Part shown: one piece after another, positions 5,072 to 13,462 of the stretch
How positions within the stretch are numbered: position 1 is the stretch's first letter
Layout: the number at the start of each line of letters is the position of its first letter
IMG/VR virus record: IMGVR_UViG_3300032088_000076
Coordinates: 1-25,019 of that record
DNA: 25,019 nt
Reading direction: 5' to 3' (one strand)
DNA from: a virus
Program-made: the position numbers and the translations under genes
The notes under the pieces: model-generated
Seen by the model: the letters and a program-made list of their open reading frames with translations, nothing else
What the model was told of the DNA's origin: nothing
Database searches by the model: none

Positions 5072-7024
5072 TTATCCGTATTTTTTAATCATATCTGGGC
5101 TTACAAAACCCTTATTTTTCATTTGTGCTGGTGCTACTGGCACTTCTTGGGGATTAGCTACAGGCTTAAAACCTTGACTTCTAGCTTCTGTAGTACTAAT
5201 AATTTGTGCATCATCTAAGCCCATTTTCATACCTATTTTAGTTTTGTATATCTTTCTATAAAACCTGTGAAAGCAATTACCACCGCCTTTATATTTGAAT
5301 ATATTATAATTAGTAGTACTGCCTTTTCTACCCCAGCCTTTATTAGCACCTATTTCGCTTAGGCTGGTAGCAATACCCCCATCAGCTTTAGGTGCTAGTT
5401 CTTCCATTCTATACACCTTGCCCCTATCTGCAGCTGCCATCATAGCCCTGCAAAAAAGCCTACTGCTGCTGCCTGTTTTATAGGTAAGGCTTTTATCCCT
5501 GTTATAATAATACCTTACCCTATATAGTGCATCAAAATTATCGCTTTGCTTACTGCCCCCATCTTGCACACTTTTACTATCTACCCTGCCATTAGGTGCA
5601 GTAGTTCTAACTAATTCTGTCTTTTGCTTTTTGTTAAGCTGTTCATAAGCTACTGCATTAAGTGCTGCTTCAAAGCCATCTTCTTCTTCCCCTACATTTG
5701 TATCGCTTATTAATTCCAGTTCGCTATCTTCACCAATTATTTCACCATTATTTTCAAGCCATTTTTCTAATATGGTTTGCTGTGTAAGCTTTTGGCTATT
5801 ATAATCTATTTCTTCATCTACCACTTCTTCCTGCACTAAAGGGGCTAGCCCTAATTCCTCTCTAATTTCTTCCTGTGTCATAACTGCACGCATATCATCT
5901 ATAGTAAACCTTGTAGTCACTGGCTTACTTTGTACAAAGCTAATATCAGCATCTAAGCCATTAACCATTAAAATTTTGTGCAGGCTGTTTAGTATAGTAG
6001 TTTGGTAAGGCTTTATCACAGTATTTAGATAAACTTCAAAGGCAGAATTTAATTCATCTGCATTACTACCAAGTCCAGTATCATTTTTTATCCCCATAAG
6101 CATAGGGCTAGTCACACGATGGGAAACTAGAATATTTTGTGTCATTAATTCCTGCAGTGCCAAGTATTGCTTATCAGCGTTTGTCATAGCTATAGGCGTT
6201 ATTTGGGGCACCCTGCTTGCATCTTCTGAAAAAGTTAATACAAAGCGGCCACTTGCATTAGTGCCAGTGAATTTCTTTTGTAAGCTTTTTTCTATTTCAA
6301 ATCTTTCTTCCTGTGTAGGAATTCCATTCACAAATGAAATAAAGTAACTGCCAGCAAAGCCATTCTGTATATTATTTAGATGAAATTCAGCGATATGCTG
6401 GTCTATTAAAGCCCAGTTACATCCACCGACATAATCAGGCACATAATACACATCCATTTCTGGGCTGTAGCGGCCAGTGTAAAGTATTTGGCTTGGGCTT
6501 GTTCTATCATTAGGATTAAAGGCAGGCACAGCTTGCGGCTCATTACGCCTAGTATCCGCCCAGTCGGCACAAATAAAGTATTCGGTAACTACCCCCATCG
6601 CATTAGGCTTAGCGGCTCTAAGGCGTTCTACTGGGATATGATAGATTTCAGCTATCTGTGTTCTATCTTGGGTATAAACTACATTTAAGGCAAAACCACC
6701 CTGCAGCTTAAAATCAAAAGCTACTTTTTTTAATAGTTCATGCATTGTTTCCTTGCCATTAACATTAGCAAAAAATTGCTTTACTTTTAAATAGCTTTCG
6801 GTATTTTCTTCATCTTCACAAATTATATCTTCACCGCTTATCATGGCACTGGTTGCATTAACTATGGCAGCATGGGTGCTGGAGTTATAAAATAAATCTA
6901 TAAGGAACTGGGGATATAAATTCACATTATCAGCAGTGCCATATTCTATCCAATCTTTTGCCACAGTTTCCCTTACTTGGGGTGCTGTTTGTGTTTCTAA
7001 GCTGACATTTAAAATTTTATCCAT
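5072..7024 (-). CDS. Portal protein with an extra C-terminal Cys/His-bearing domain
   Basis: A 650-aa protein. The N-terminal ~400 residues look like a phage portal: an early 'NLYPQFLIDLFYNSSTHAAI' followed by 'KVAFDFKLQGGFAL', a YHIPVERLRA segment, and the long helix region 'VSHRVTSPMLMGIKNDTGLG...FEVYLNTVIKPYQ'. The portal is the dodecameric DNA channel at the capsid vertex and the docking site of terminase. After an acidic linker (about 400-480) comes a distinct domain with LYRVRYYYNRDKSLTYKTGS, ANKGWGRKGSTTNYNIFKYK and GGGNCFHRFYRKIYKTKIG. I recognise this as a recurring add-on in Bacteroidetes phage head proteins but not its function. The gene lies about 15 kb downstream of terL, unusually far. 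Confidence 0.85.
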   Translation of the reverse strand: MDKILNVSLETQTAPQVRETVAKDWIEYGTADNVNLYPQFLIDLFYNSSTHAAIVNATSAMISGEDIICEDEENTESYLKVKQFFANVNGKETMHELLKKVAFDFKLQGGFALNVVYTQDRTQIAEIYHIPVERLRAAKPNAMGVVTEYFICADWADTRRNEPQAVPAFNPNDRTSPSQILYTGRYSPEMDVYYVPDYVGGCNWALIDQHIAEFHLNNIQNGFAGSYFISFVNGIPTQEERFEIEKSLQKKFTGTNASGRFVLTFSEDASRVPQITPIAMTNADKQYLALQELMTQNILVSHRVTSPMLMGIKNDTGLGSNADELNSAFEVYLNTVIKPYQTTILNSLHKILMVNGLDADISFVQSKPVTTRFTIDDMRAVMTQEEIREELGLAPLVQEEVVDEEIDYNSQKLTQQTILEKWLENNGEIIGEDSELELISDTNVGEEEDGFEAALNAVAYEQLNKKQKTELVRTTAPNGRVDSKSVQDGGSKQSDNFDALYRVRYYYNRDKSLTYKTGSSSRLFCRAMMAAADRGKVYRMEELAPKADGGIATSLSEIGANKGWGRKGSTTNYNIFKYKGGGNCFHRFYRKIYKTKIGMKMGLDDAQIISTTEARSQGFKPVANPQEVPVAPAQMKNKGFVSPDMIKKYG

Positions 7025-7581
7025 TATTGAGTATAAATATAGTTATCATTATTTTGGTTATGCTGTTCGTAAGTTATGTTATCACCGCCCTGCACTAATA
7101 ACTTTCCTTGTTCTACAGCTAAGCCTAATACACCCCTATTACTTAAATCTGGGCTTGGCTCTGGGATACTATCATAATATCCTTGATTATTAATAGGTGC
7201 AAAGCCACTGCTTACTAAATTAAAAGGAAAGCCTAAAAAGTCAATAGTATGGCCATTAGGGAAATTAACTTCATAAATAATATAACTCCAGCTGCCAGCA
7301 GGCTCAAAGCATACTGTAGATAAGTAAACATTTTGCTGATTTACTGCATTTACTTGGCTTATATCAATATCACTATACTGGTAATTGCTTCTTTTATCCC
7401 CATAATCTGCTATGTCTTTACTGTAAGCATAGGCTTCCCTGCCTGTTATATCACACTTAAATAAAATTAAATATAATTGCTTTTCCCTATTTATCTTATC
7501 TTTTGCTACTTGGTTTGTACGCTGTACAGGCCTGCAGTTTAAGATAGTTGGGTCTGCTTGGTTTTGTGTTATTATTATCAT
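7024..7581 (-). CDS. Unknown protein between tail tube-like and portal genes, 185 aa
   Basis: I place the start at ATG 7581 (MIIITQNQADPTILNCRPVQ), preceded by TTAAGGACT with a good AAGGA ribosome site. A longer frame from 7641 would run through the terminator hairpin and a hydrophobic nonsense-like stretch. The 185-aa product is soluble and beta-rich with no recognised motif; one part reads AGSWSYIIYEVNFPNGHTID. Its stop shares bases with the portal start (TAATG-like overlap). Position in the head module suggests a minor capsid, decoration or head-completion protein. Confidence 0.7.
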   Translation of the reverse strand: MIIITQNQADPTILNCRPVQRTNQVAKDKINREKQLYLILFKCDITGREAYAYSKDIADYGDKRSNYQYSDIDISQVNAVNQQNVYLSTVCFEPAGSWSYIIYEVNFPNGHTIDFLGFPFNLVSSGFAPINNQGYYDSIPEPSPDLSNRGVLGLAVEQGKLLVQGGDNITYEQHNQNNDNYIYTQ

Positions 7582-7625
7582 AGTCCTTAATAAGTAATAG
7601 AAAAAATTAGTATTTATTTTATAAT

Positions 7626-7650
7626 AAAAAAGGGCAGCCATAAGCTACCC
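7626..7650 (-). terminator. Intrinsic terminator after the tube-like gene
   Basis: Minus-strand RNA GGGUAGC (7650-7644) pairs with GCUGCCC (7638-7632) over seven positions (one U·G) around UUAUG, followed by six U (7631-7626). It lies 30 bases past the stop of the 7680-8249 gene. It would end most transcripts from the capsid/tube genes, leaving reduced read-through to the portal. Confidence 0.8.
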
Positions 7651-7679
7651 CCTTTAAAAGAACATATATATAAAACCTA

Positions 7680-8249
7680 CTATCCTATTACAGTTACACC
7701 AGCACCACTATTGAAACCTGTATTGTCAAATGGGTCTGCAGTGTAGTCTTCTAATACCCATGCTGGGTAAGATTGATTACTATCAAAAGTCCATTCATAA
7801 CCATTGAAATCACCCATCGCTGCTCCTGCAGTATTAGTTCCACCACTTAAATTAGCACCAGTATCAGTACCGATACACATTATAACATTATGCCCTGCAG
7901 CATTTTGTTCGTTTAATTCTACAAATACTAATAATGTATTTTGTGCTATAAGCTTTAATTCGTTTTGGTCTTCTTTGGTTAATTTTGCTAATTTTAATGT
8001 AGTTGATGGCGTATAAAATACAGTTCCATTATCTGCACTTGCATTAATAGTTTCCGTATAAGTACCAGCACCACGCCTCATAGCATATTTGTACACATTT
8101 GCTACACCATCAAAAGTATCCATTTCAGATGAAGTTGCTTTTGTAGTAGCAGTAGCAAAATCGGCAAAGTAAACATTTTTTACTCCGCCTTGAGTAGTTA
8201 GGCAGCCGCCAAGCCCCCTACCTCTAGTTAAATCACAAGGTGTCGACAT
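7680..8249 (-). CDS. Abundant structural protein, probable major tail tube
   Basis: A 189-aa protein starting MSTPCDLTRGRGLGGCLTTQ. It has strand-rich segments (KNVYFADFATATTKATSSEM, YKYAMRRGAGTYTETINASA, TLKLAKLTKEDQNELKLIAQ), a GADLSGG/GAAMGD-like region near 135-150 and an acidic end. In my memory this layout matches a Bacteroidetes phage structural family often taken as tail tube or major tail protein, but I cannot confirm it. It directly follows the major capsid gene and is closed by a strong terminator, so it should be made in large amounts. A head decoration protein is the main alternative. Confidence 0.55.
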   Translation of the reverse strand: MSTPCDLTRGRGLGGCLTTQGGVKNVYFADFATATTKATSSEMDTFDGVANVYKYAMRRGAGTYTETINASADNGTVFYTPSTTLKLAKLTKEDQNELKLIAQNTLLVFVELNEQNAAGHNVIMCIGTDTGANLSGGTNTAGAAMGDFNGYEWTFDSNQSYPAWVLEDYTADPFDNTGFNSGAGVTVIG

Positions 8250-8277
8250 ATTATTTTATTTTTATTTGTTAAGTATT

Positions 8278-8297
8278 GCAGGGGTTTTCGCCCCTGC
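8278..8297. other. Perfect GC hairpin between capsid and tube-like genes
   Basis: GCAGGGG and CCCCTGC form a perfect 7-bp stem around a six-base loop, 23 bases after the capsid stop codon. On the minus strand no U-run follows (AATACTT), so it is more likely a 3'-end stabiliser or processing stem than a complete terminator, with the tube-like gene still transcribed beyond it. Confidence 0.7.
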
Positions 8298-8320
8298 TTT
8301 ACTATATTATTAATTCCCTA

Positions 8321-9262
8321 CTACTTTTGCCAAGTAATATCCTTAGCATAGCCAGTTTGTACTCCTGCAGAATACTTAGCTACAATTCTGATATTATCGC
8401 TTCCATCAATATTAGCCATATCTAAAACACGAATTTCTGTCTCATCACTTAAAAGGTCAGTACCGAAAAACAGGTTAGATTTTTGTGCTACCACTGCATT
8501 ATCATCTGGCATTCCAGCACATACTGCAATTTTCACACCCTCGAAAAATGGTGTATAATCAGCGTTCATTGAATAAGCATTTACATATCCTAATTTAGAA
8601 ATAGCATTAATGTATAATCTATAAGCCTTAACGCCCATATACATATATAAATCTTCATTAATTTTAGAATATACTGCTGATGGCACTGCAGCTAATAAAG
8701 CAGCTAATTCATCTACAATATTTGCAGCTGTATAAGCACCACCTGTAATAGCTGGGGCTAGTGTTACTGCATCAGTTACAAAAGCACCAGTTCCAGCTGT
8801 TAAAAAGCCTTCAAACTGCCCACCTGTAGCACCTGCACCACTCCACATATTAATTTCTGTACTTTCACCAATTATCCCAGCAATATGGCTTAATAAGAAA
8901 GCTGAAAAATCAGCACCCATATTAGTATTCCACTGCCCAGATTTCATTTGTAAAGCTTGCCAGTCTTTTATCAAGTCCTTTTTACAAATTTCATAATTAA
9001 CTTGTAACCTTTTTGGCTCTAATACCTTATCAGTTAAATCTAATTTCCCTGCTGAAGTCCAATCACATGTTCTGTCGCCTATTAAGTGCCCACTTTCTAC
9101 ACCATGTTTTCCACCAGTAACCTGTGTTATATTTCTTTTGTATTTAATGTTTTCCATTAATTCTACAAATTCCAAACTTACTGCACCTTTTAAAGCTGCT
9201 GCTATATAACGCCCAGCATGGTCTCCAGTAAAATTCGATGTTACATCTAATTCGCTTGCCAT
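8321..9262 (-). CDS. Major capsid protein
   Basis: A 313-aa protein starting MASELDVTSNFTGDHAGRYI. Order of features: N-terminal 'HAGRYIAAALKGAVSLEFVE' with IKYKRNITQVTGG (often seen in small HK97-fold capsids of Bacteroidetes phages), 'CDWTSAGKLDLTDKVLEPKR', a central ADFSAFLLSHIAGIIGESTE helix, and a C-terminal half with VKIAVCAGMPDDNAVVAQKS and a closing GYAKDITWQ. It directly follows protease, coiled-coil and scaffold-like genes in the order expected for a head operon, has a well-spaced A-rich leader, and is followed by stabilising hairpins. No N-terminal scaffold-like delta domain is obvious; the separate acidic protein may serve that role. Confidence 0.85.
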   Translation of the reverse strand: MASELDVTSNFTGDHAGRYIAAALKGAVSLEFVELMENIKYKRNITQVTGGKHGVESGHLIGDRTCDWTSAGKLDLTDKVLEPKRLQVNYEICKKDLIKDWQALQMKSGQWNTNMGADFSAFLLSHIAGIIGESTEINMWSGAGATGGQFEGFLTAGTGAFVTDAVTLAPAITGGAYTAANIVDELAALLAAVPSAVYSKINEDLYMYMGVKAYRLYINAISKLGYVNAYSMNADYTPFFEGVKIAVCAGMPDDNAVVAQKSNLFFGTDLLSDETEIRVLDMANIDGSDNIRIVAKYSAGVQTGYAKDITWQK

Positions 9263-9287
9263 AATTTTTCTTTTTTATTATTTATTA

Positions 9288-9983
9288 TTAGTTATTTAAA
9301 TTGTATGCAAATTTTTCTTTTGCAGTTAGTTTCTTATATTTAGCTGCACTTATTGCTTCTTTAGGTTTTGCTGTGCTAAATTTATTCAAATTCAATTTAT
9401 CAGCTGCTGCAGTTTTGCCTAATTCATCAAGCTTAGCTTTTAAAGCTTCATTTTCTTTTATTAAATCTTGCTTAGAAAATTCTGTTACTTCTGTCTTTTT
9501 AATGGTTTTAGGCGTACCTGCTGGCTTTTCTTCCTTTGCCTCTACTTCTTCCACCACTTCTTCTTCTTCCTTGCTGTCATCGCCTGTTTCAGCTTTTAAA
9601 TCAGCCACCGCATCTTCAAGGTTTTTAATTCTTTTTTCCATGCCAGCCCAATCAGCTACATCCGCTTCTTCGGCAGCTTCTACTACTTCTTCTTCAGCTG
9701 GTGCTTCGCTTGGTGCTATTTCTTCTTCGGTTAGCAATTCTGCTACTATTCCATCTTCTTCTACTGTAAAGCCTACCCCATCAGCAGTTTCATAAGCACC
9801 TACAGGAAGTGGCATGGTGCTTCCATCTTCTGTTAAAATTGCTATATCTACACCTGCTTCCAATTCTGGTGCTGTGCTTACTACAATAGTTCCATCAGTT
9901 AATTTAGCTTGCCATTCTAGGTTAGTTTTTTCTAATCCTAAAGCTGTAAGTATTTGCTTTTTAATATCCATAGTTTTTTCCAT
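9288..9983 (-). CDS. Acidic scaffold-like protein
   Basis: A 231-aa, very acidic protein: a beta-rich N-terminal domain (about 1-85, TDGTIVVSTAPELEAGVDIA...), a Glu/Ala-rich stretch (about 85-110), a predicted coiled coil (MEKRIKNLEDAVADLKAETG), a second Glu-rich block, then a C-terminal helix (LIKENEALKAKLDELGK) and a basic Lys-rich tail (AAKYKKLTAKEKFAYNLNN). An acidic body with coiled coil and basic C-terminus immediately before the capsid gene is the usual profile of a head scaffolding protein. ATG at 9971 (MDIKKQ) is an alternative start; both have A-rich leaders. Confidence 0.7.
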   Translation of the reverse strand: MEKTMDIKKQILTALGLEKTNLEWQAKLTDGTIVVSTAPELEAGVDIAILTEDGSTMPLPVGAYETADGVGFTVEEDGIVAELLTEEEIAPSEAPAEEEVVEAAEEADVADWAGMEKRIKNLEDAVADLKAETGDDSKEEEEVVEEVEAKEEKPAGTPKTIKKTEVTEFSKQDLIKENEALKAKLDELGKTAAADKLNLNKFSTAKPKEAISAAKYKKLTAKEKFAYNLNN

Positions 9984-10036
9984 TTTATAGTGTCCGTTAA
10001 TTAATAAAGTAATAATTTATTTTTTATTTGATTTTG

Positions 10037-10618
10037 CTATATATCCCTATTTGTAAAGTTTTTTGCATTGTATTGAAATATACTTTGTGCAGCTGCTTGG
10101 TATTTACCCACTTCACTTTTAACATCTAAGCCTAAAGCTTTTGCTGCAGCTAAAAAGTTTTTAATACTTTGATCTAATCTATCAGCTATATTTTCTGCCG
10201 CTTTCATATCTTGCCCCCAAGCATTGTTAGCAGTTTTATAATCAGCAAATATTTTATTTTGCTTTTTACGCATATTTTCAAAATCTTCCTTTGCATTCAT
10301 TAAATCTAAAAAGGCATCATCCTTAATTTTTTCCGCTGCTGCAATACGCTTAGCTGCTTCCTTTTTTGCTTTATCTAAGTTTTTTTCTTCATCCTTAATT
10401 CTAGTAGTAGCTAAATCTACCTTATTTGCAGCTTCATATTCCTTATCTTCTAAAACTGTATTTTTCTTGCCGCTTTTTTTCATTTGGTTTTCTGCAGCTT
10501 TAGCATCTTTAAGTAACCTATCCAAAGTTTTTAAATCATTTAAAGCTACATGCCCTAAGTTAATATTAGCCCTTTCATTTACCTTGCCTAATTCGATTGT
10601 AAATTTATTCAAATTCAT
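10037..10618 (-). CDS. Coiled-coil protein of the head module, 193 aa
   Basis: A 193-aa Lys/Ala/Glu-rich protein predicted to be almost wholly helical with a long coiled coil between about residues 25 and 135 (KDEEKNLDKAKKEAAKRIAA, LMNAKEDFENMRKKQNKIFA). No catalytic motif or membrane segment. It lies one base after the protease gene and before the scaffold-like gene. A scaffold partner, internal head protein or spacer is plausible. I do not recognise a named family. Confidence 0.7.
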   Translation of the reverse strand: MNLNKFTIELGKVNERANINLGHVALNDLKTLDRLLKDAKAAENQMKKSGKKNTVLEDKEYEAANKVDLATTRIKDEEKNLDKAKKEAAKRIAAAEKIKDDAFLDLMNAKEDFENMRKKQNKIFADYKTANNAWGQDMKAAENIADRLDQSIKNFLAAAKALGLDVKSEVGKYQAAAQSIFQYNAKNFTNRDI

Positions 10619-10619
10619 G

Positions 10620-11330
10620 TTAATTTTCTTTTATTATATTAAGTAATTCTTTTAGTAATTCTTCATTAGTTGGCTTAGCAGGTGCACTAAGTTTTTCAAG
10701 CTTATCTACAAAATAGCCTTCGATACTTAATCCTTTAAGTTCCCCACCTTTAATCCTATTCCATATTTCGTCATTTTCAATTTTCATTTTTACGAACCAA
10801 GTGCCCACAGGCAAATCATAGCCATATAAATTACTTTTATCTTGTTCCCCCTCTTTTATCCAGCTTTCCACTGTAAGCACACCTGCTACCCTTTCTTCAT
10901 GCTGTGCAGTTGCTTTGTGATGGTTGTTATATTTGAGATACATCATGCTGGCCTGTTCCACAGTTTTTTTAGAAAAATATACATAGTATTCCTTATTTGT
11001 AGCAGCATCAAATCTGAATATATTTTTATTTGGGATAAGGGCAGGAGAAATTAACATCCTTTTTTCTTCATCTGCTTTTGCTAAAGTTAAATTATTTAGG
11101 CTTTTATTAAAAAACACAAAATTTTCTTCTATCGCTGGCTGGCTAACAAGGCTTATAGCATCAATACTTAAAGCTTGATTATCATCACTTATTACAAGTT
11201 CAGTTATTTTAGTTACTTTTTTACTGTAGTTTTTTGGGTTTGCTTCTTCGCATTGTTCCTTAGTAGCATATTTGCAGCTACCAGTTTCCCCATATTTATA
11301 CTTTTCGTCTTTACATTTTTTACATGGCAT
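10620..11330 (-). CDS. Prohead protease, XkdF-like
   Basis: A 236-aa protein. An N-terminal Cys-rich segment (C3, C6, C19, C27) precedes a protease-like domain with HHKATAQHEERVAGVL (H137-H144), TVESWIKEG, YDLPVGTWFVKMKI and GGELKGLSIEGYF. The GLSIEGYF segment resembles the serine-bearing 'LSI(G)' motif of HK97-type head maturation proteases, and the ESWIKEG...LPVGTWF series is typical of XkdF-like members. It would process scaffold and capsid during head maturation. S202 and one of the histidines are the likely catalytic residues; this is inference from motif position. Confidence 0.8.
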   Translation of the reverse strand: MPCKKCKDEKYKYGETGSCKYATKEQCEEANPKNYSKKVTKITELVISDDNQALSIDAISLVSQPAIEENFVFFNKSLNNLTLAKADEEKRMLISPALIPNKNIFRFDAATNKEYYVYFSKKTVEQASMMYLKYNNHHKATAQHEERVAGVLTVESWIKEGEQDKSNLYGYDLPVGTWFVKMKIENDEIWNRIKGGELKGLSIEGYFVDKLEKLSAPAKPTNEELLKELLNIIKEN

Positions 11331-11366
11331 AATTAGTAATGTATTTAATTAGTTTTTATTTCATTT

Positions 11367-13460
11367 TTACACGCTGGCTCTTCGCCTAATACCAGCGAGC
11401 TGTTCTTGGCTATCTGTCATATCATCGGTAACGACATAAGCCCTAGCTGCATCTGGCTCATCACCCCCACCTAGTTCAAAAGCACCGCCTACCATTTGGG
11501 GTGCTAATTCACCAATATCCCCATCAGCTGCACTAGCTGCTGCTTCTTGTATATCTGGTGCACCACCAGCTGGCGGAGCCGAACTACCGCCACCACCACC
11601 ACCACCACCGCCCCCACCCTCTGGGGTTTTAGTAGCATAAATAGCCTTTACATTTGCAAACCCACTTACTAAAGCTGCAGCGGCTGCTATACCCCCTAAA
11701 ACAGGTCCGACAAAAGGTATAGGGGCTAAACTGGCGAAAGCACTTGTAGCACCTTGTAAGGCGGCCACAGTGGCACCTGCAGCAGCAGCTGCTTTCCCTG
11801 CCTTACTTTCTTCACCTAATATACTTGCTAAATTATCAAAGGTGCCTTTTGCTAAGTCCAGCTTGTTTTTCATTTCAAGCTTATCCATTTTTTGCTTAGC
11901 TACACTGGCCTTTTTCTCTATATCAGCTTTTTTCTTATCGTATTTTTTTTCTATTTGGGCTATTATTTTTTCTTTGTTTTCAAAGCCCTGCACCAAAGCA
12001 ATATCCTTAGCTTTTTGTATTTCAATTTCCTTTAAAGCTTTTTCTTGTATGTTTGTTATACTAGCTAATAAATTTTCTTGTTCTAAATTAAGTAAAAAGT
12101 CAGCTTCTTCTACTTGTTTATCAAATTTTTCTTGGTCTAAAGCTGCCTGTTCTTCTTCTAGTGCTGCAAGGTTTACCAGCTGCTCAGATTTAAAGCCAGT
12201 AATTTGTGCTTCTATTGCTGCCCTTTCATTTATAGCTTCTTTTAAAGCTACCTGCATATCGATATTAGATTGGTTTTGTGCTAATTCTTGCTGGGCAGCT
12301 TGTATTCTTATATCAGCTTGGGCTAACATGGCTACTGATTGTTCGTCTAAAATACGCCCTAATTCTTCATTAGCTGCTATTCTTTCATCCATGCTAAGCC
12401 TTACATCATCCCTTATTTGCCTTTGCAATTCTGCTTCCCTATCGTATTTTTCTATTAACCCTTGTATTTCTGCAGCTGCAAGCTTTGCACTATTTGCTGC
12501 AGCCACACTACTTTCAGCCATAGCATAATTAGCCGCTATACTTATTTCGCTTAATCCATTAACTGCTACTTCACCTATAGCACCTATTTCGCTAATAGCA
12601 TCGCCAAAGTTATTAATCACATCACTACCAGCCTGCACAGCAGCAGTAGCTACTTCATCTATATTGGCCTTTGTATCTTTTATGGCTGCACTTAGTTCCT
12701 TTATCCGTTTTGGGTCGCCATCACCTAAAAAACTTTTTTCCCATGCTAACATAGCTTGTTCTACACCTAACTTAACCCCATAAAAAGCTAATTTAAGTGG
12801 GGTAAGGGATAAGGTTACTAAGCCCATTAATACCTTGCCTAAGCCATCAAATCTATCACTGCTTGCAGTAACCCATTCTACTGTTTCAATTAACACATCT
12901 ACTACTTGATTAAAAGTAGTGCTTACTGTAGTTACTACCTTATTAATAGTATCCATAGCTTTCTGATTTCTTTCTACAGCTGCTTTTAAAGCTGCAAAAA
13001 TTGCCACCAGTGCACCAATACCTAACGCTTTAAAGGCTGTGCCTACTGCTTTTACACCAGTGCCTAGTAAGCTAAAACCTTTTTTTCCATCAGCTGCAGC
13101 CTTACCTGCATCAGCAGCGGCCTTTTCCAGTTCCTTTAATTCAGCCACAGCTTCCTTTCGGTCTTGGTTAAGTTCCTTTTGGGCTATTTTTTCTAATTTT
13201 AATTCATCAGTAGTTTCTGCTATGGCTTTTTCCAGTTCATAATAACCAGCTGCACCAGTTTTAGGCGTTTCCCTAAGTTGGGCTTCCATTTTTACTAAAT
13301 CTTTTTCTAAATCTGTTATAACATTTCCCTGTATGCTTAGCTGTTCATTAAGGTTATCTACATCGGTACTAGCCTGCTGTATTGTTTTAGCAAATTCTTT
13401 ACTATCTGCTGTAGCCTTACTTATGTTACTTTTTACTTCAAAATCTATTACTTCTGCCAT
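11367..13460 (-). CDS. Tail tape measure protein
   Basis: A 697-aa helical protein. Coiled coils at about residues 35-130, hydrophobic segments near 145-165 and 210-230 (LGIGALVAIFAALKAAV; LSLTPLKLAFYGVKLG), a second long coiled-coil block at about 320-550, a hydrophobic stretch near 575-610, then a run of about eleven glycines and the C-terminal SQEQLAGIRRRASV, which recurs in Bacteroidetes phage tape measures. Tape measures set tail length and travel with DNA during injection. At about 0.15 nm per residue the tail would be near 100 nm if siphovirus-like. It sits after the tail-tip genes rather than after the chaperones, which is unusual. Confidence 0.85.
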   Translation of the reverse strand: MAEVIDFEVKSNISKATADSKEFAKTIQQASTDVDNLNEQLSIQGNVITDLEKDLVKMEAQLRETPKTGAAGYYELEKAIAETTDELKLEKIAQKELNQDRKEAVAELKELEKAAADAGKAAADGKKGFSLLGTGVKAVGTAFKALGIGALVAIFAALKAAVERNQKAMDTINKVVTTVSTTFNQVVDVLIETVEWVTASSDRFDGLGKVLMGLVTLSLTPLKLAFYGVKLGVEQAMLAWEKSFLGDGDPKRIKELSAAIKDTKANIDEVATAAVQAGSDVINNFGDAISEIGAIGEVAVNGLSEISIAANYAMAESSVAAANSAKLAAAEIQGLIEKYDREAELQRQIRDDVRLSMDERIAANEELGRILDEQSVAMLAQADIRIQAAQQELAQNQSNIDMQVALKEAINERAAIEAQITGFKSEQLVNLAALEEEQAALDQEKFDKQVEEADFLLNLEQENLLASITNIQEKALKEIEIQKAKDIALVQGFENKEKIIAQIEKKYDKKKADIEKKASVAKQKMDKLEMKNKLDLAKGTFDNLASILGEESKAGKAAAAAGATVAALQGATSAFASLAPIPFVGPVLGGIAAAAALVSGFANVKAIYATKTPEGGGGGGGGGGGSSAPPAGGAPDIQEAAASAADGDIGELAPQMVGGAFELGGGDEPDAARAYVVTDDMTDSQEQLAGIRRRASV

Positions 13461-13462
13461 TT

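Noticed and set aside
7582-7641. Upstream ATG at 7641 extending the 185-aa gene by 20 residues
   Set aside because: The extension starts inside the terminator hairpin and U-run, and the ATG at 7581 has an AAGGA ribosome site in front of it.
9301-9795. Plus-strand frame of 164 codons, Ser/Ala-rich
   Set aside because: It mirrors the Glu/Lys-rich scaffold-like gene on the other strand; the Ser bias is the reverse complement of Glu/Lys/Ala codons and no plus-strand start signal is present.
10001-10026. AT-only inverted repeat AATAAA/TTTATT followed by T-run
   Set aside because: Only A-T pairs and low complexity; too weak to call a terminator.
11586-11618. CCA/ACC-type trinucleotide repeat as a possible satellite
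   Set aside because: It encodes the eleven-glycine linker of the tape measure in frame, so coding explains it; mixed third bases argue against a recent repeat expansion.
11770-12528. Long plus-strand frame of 252 codons
   Set aside because: It lies entirely opposite the tape measure coiled coil and has a shadow-like Ser/Phe/Cys composition; no promoter or ribosome site.
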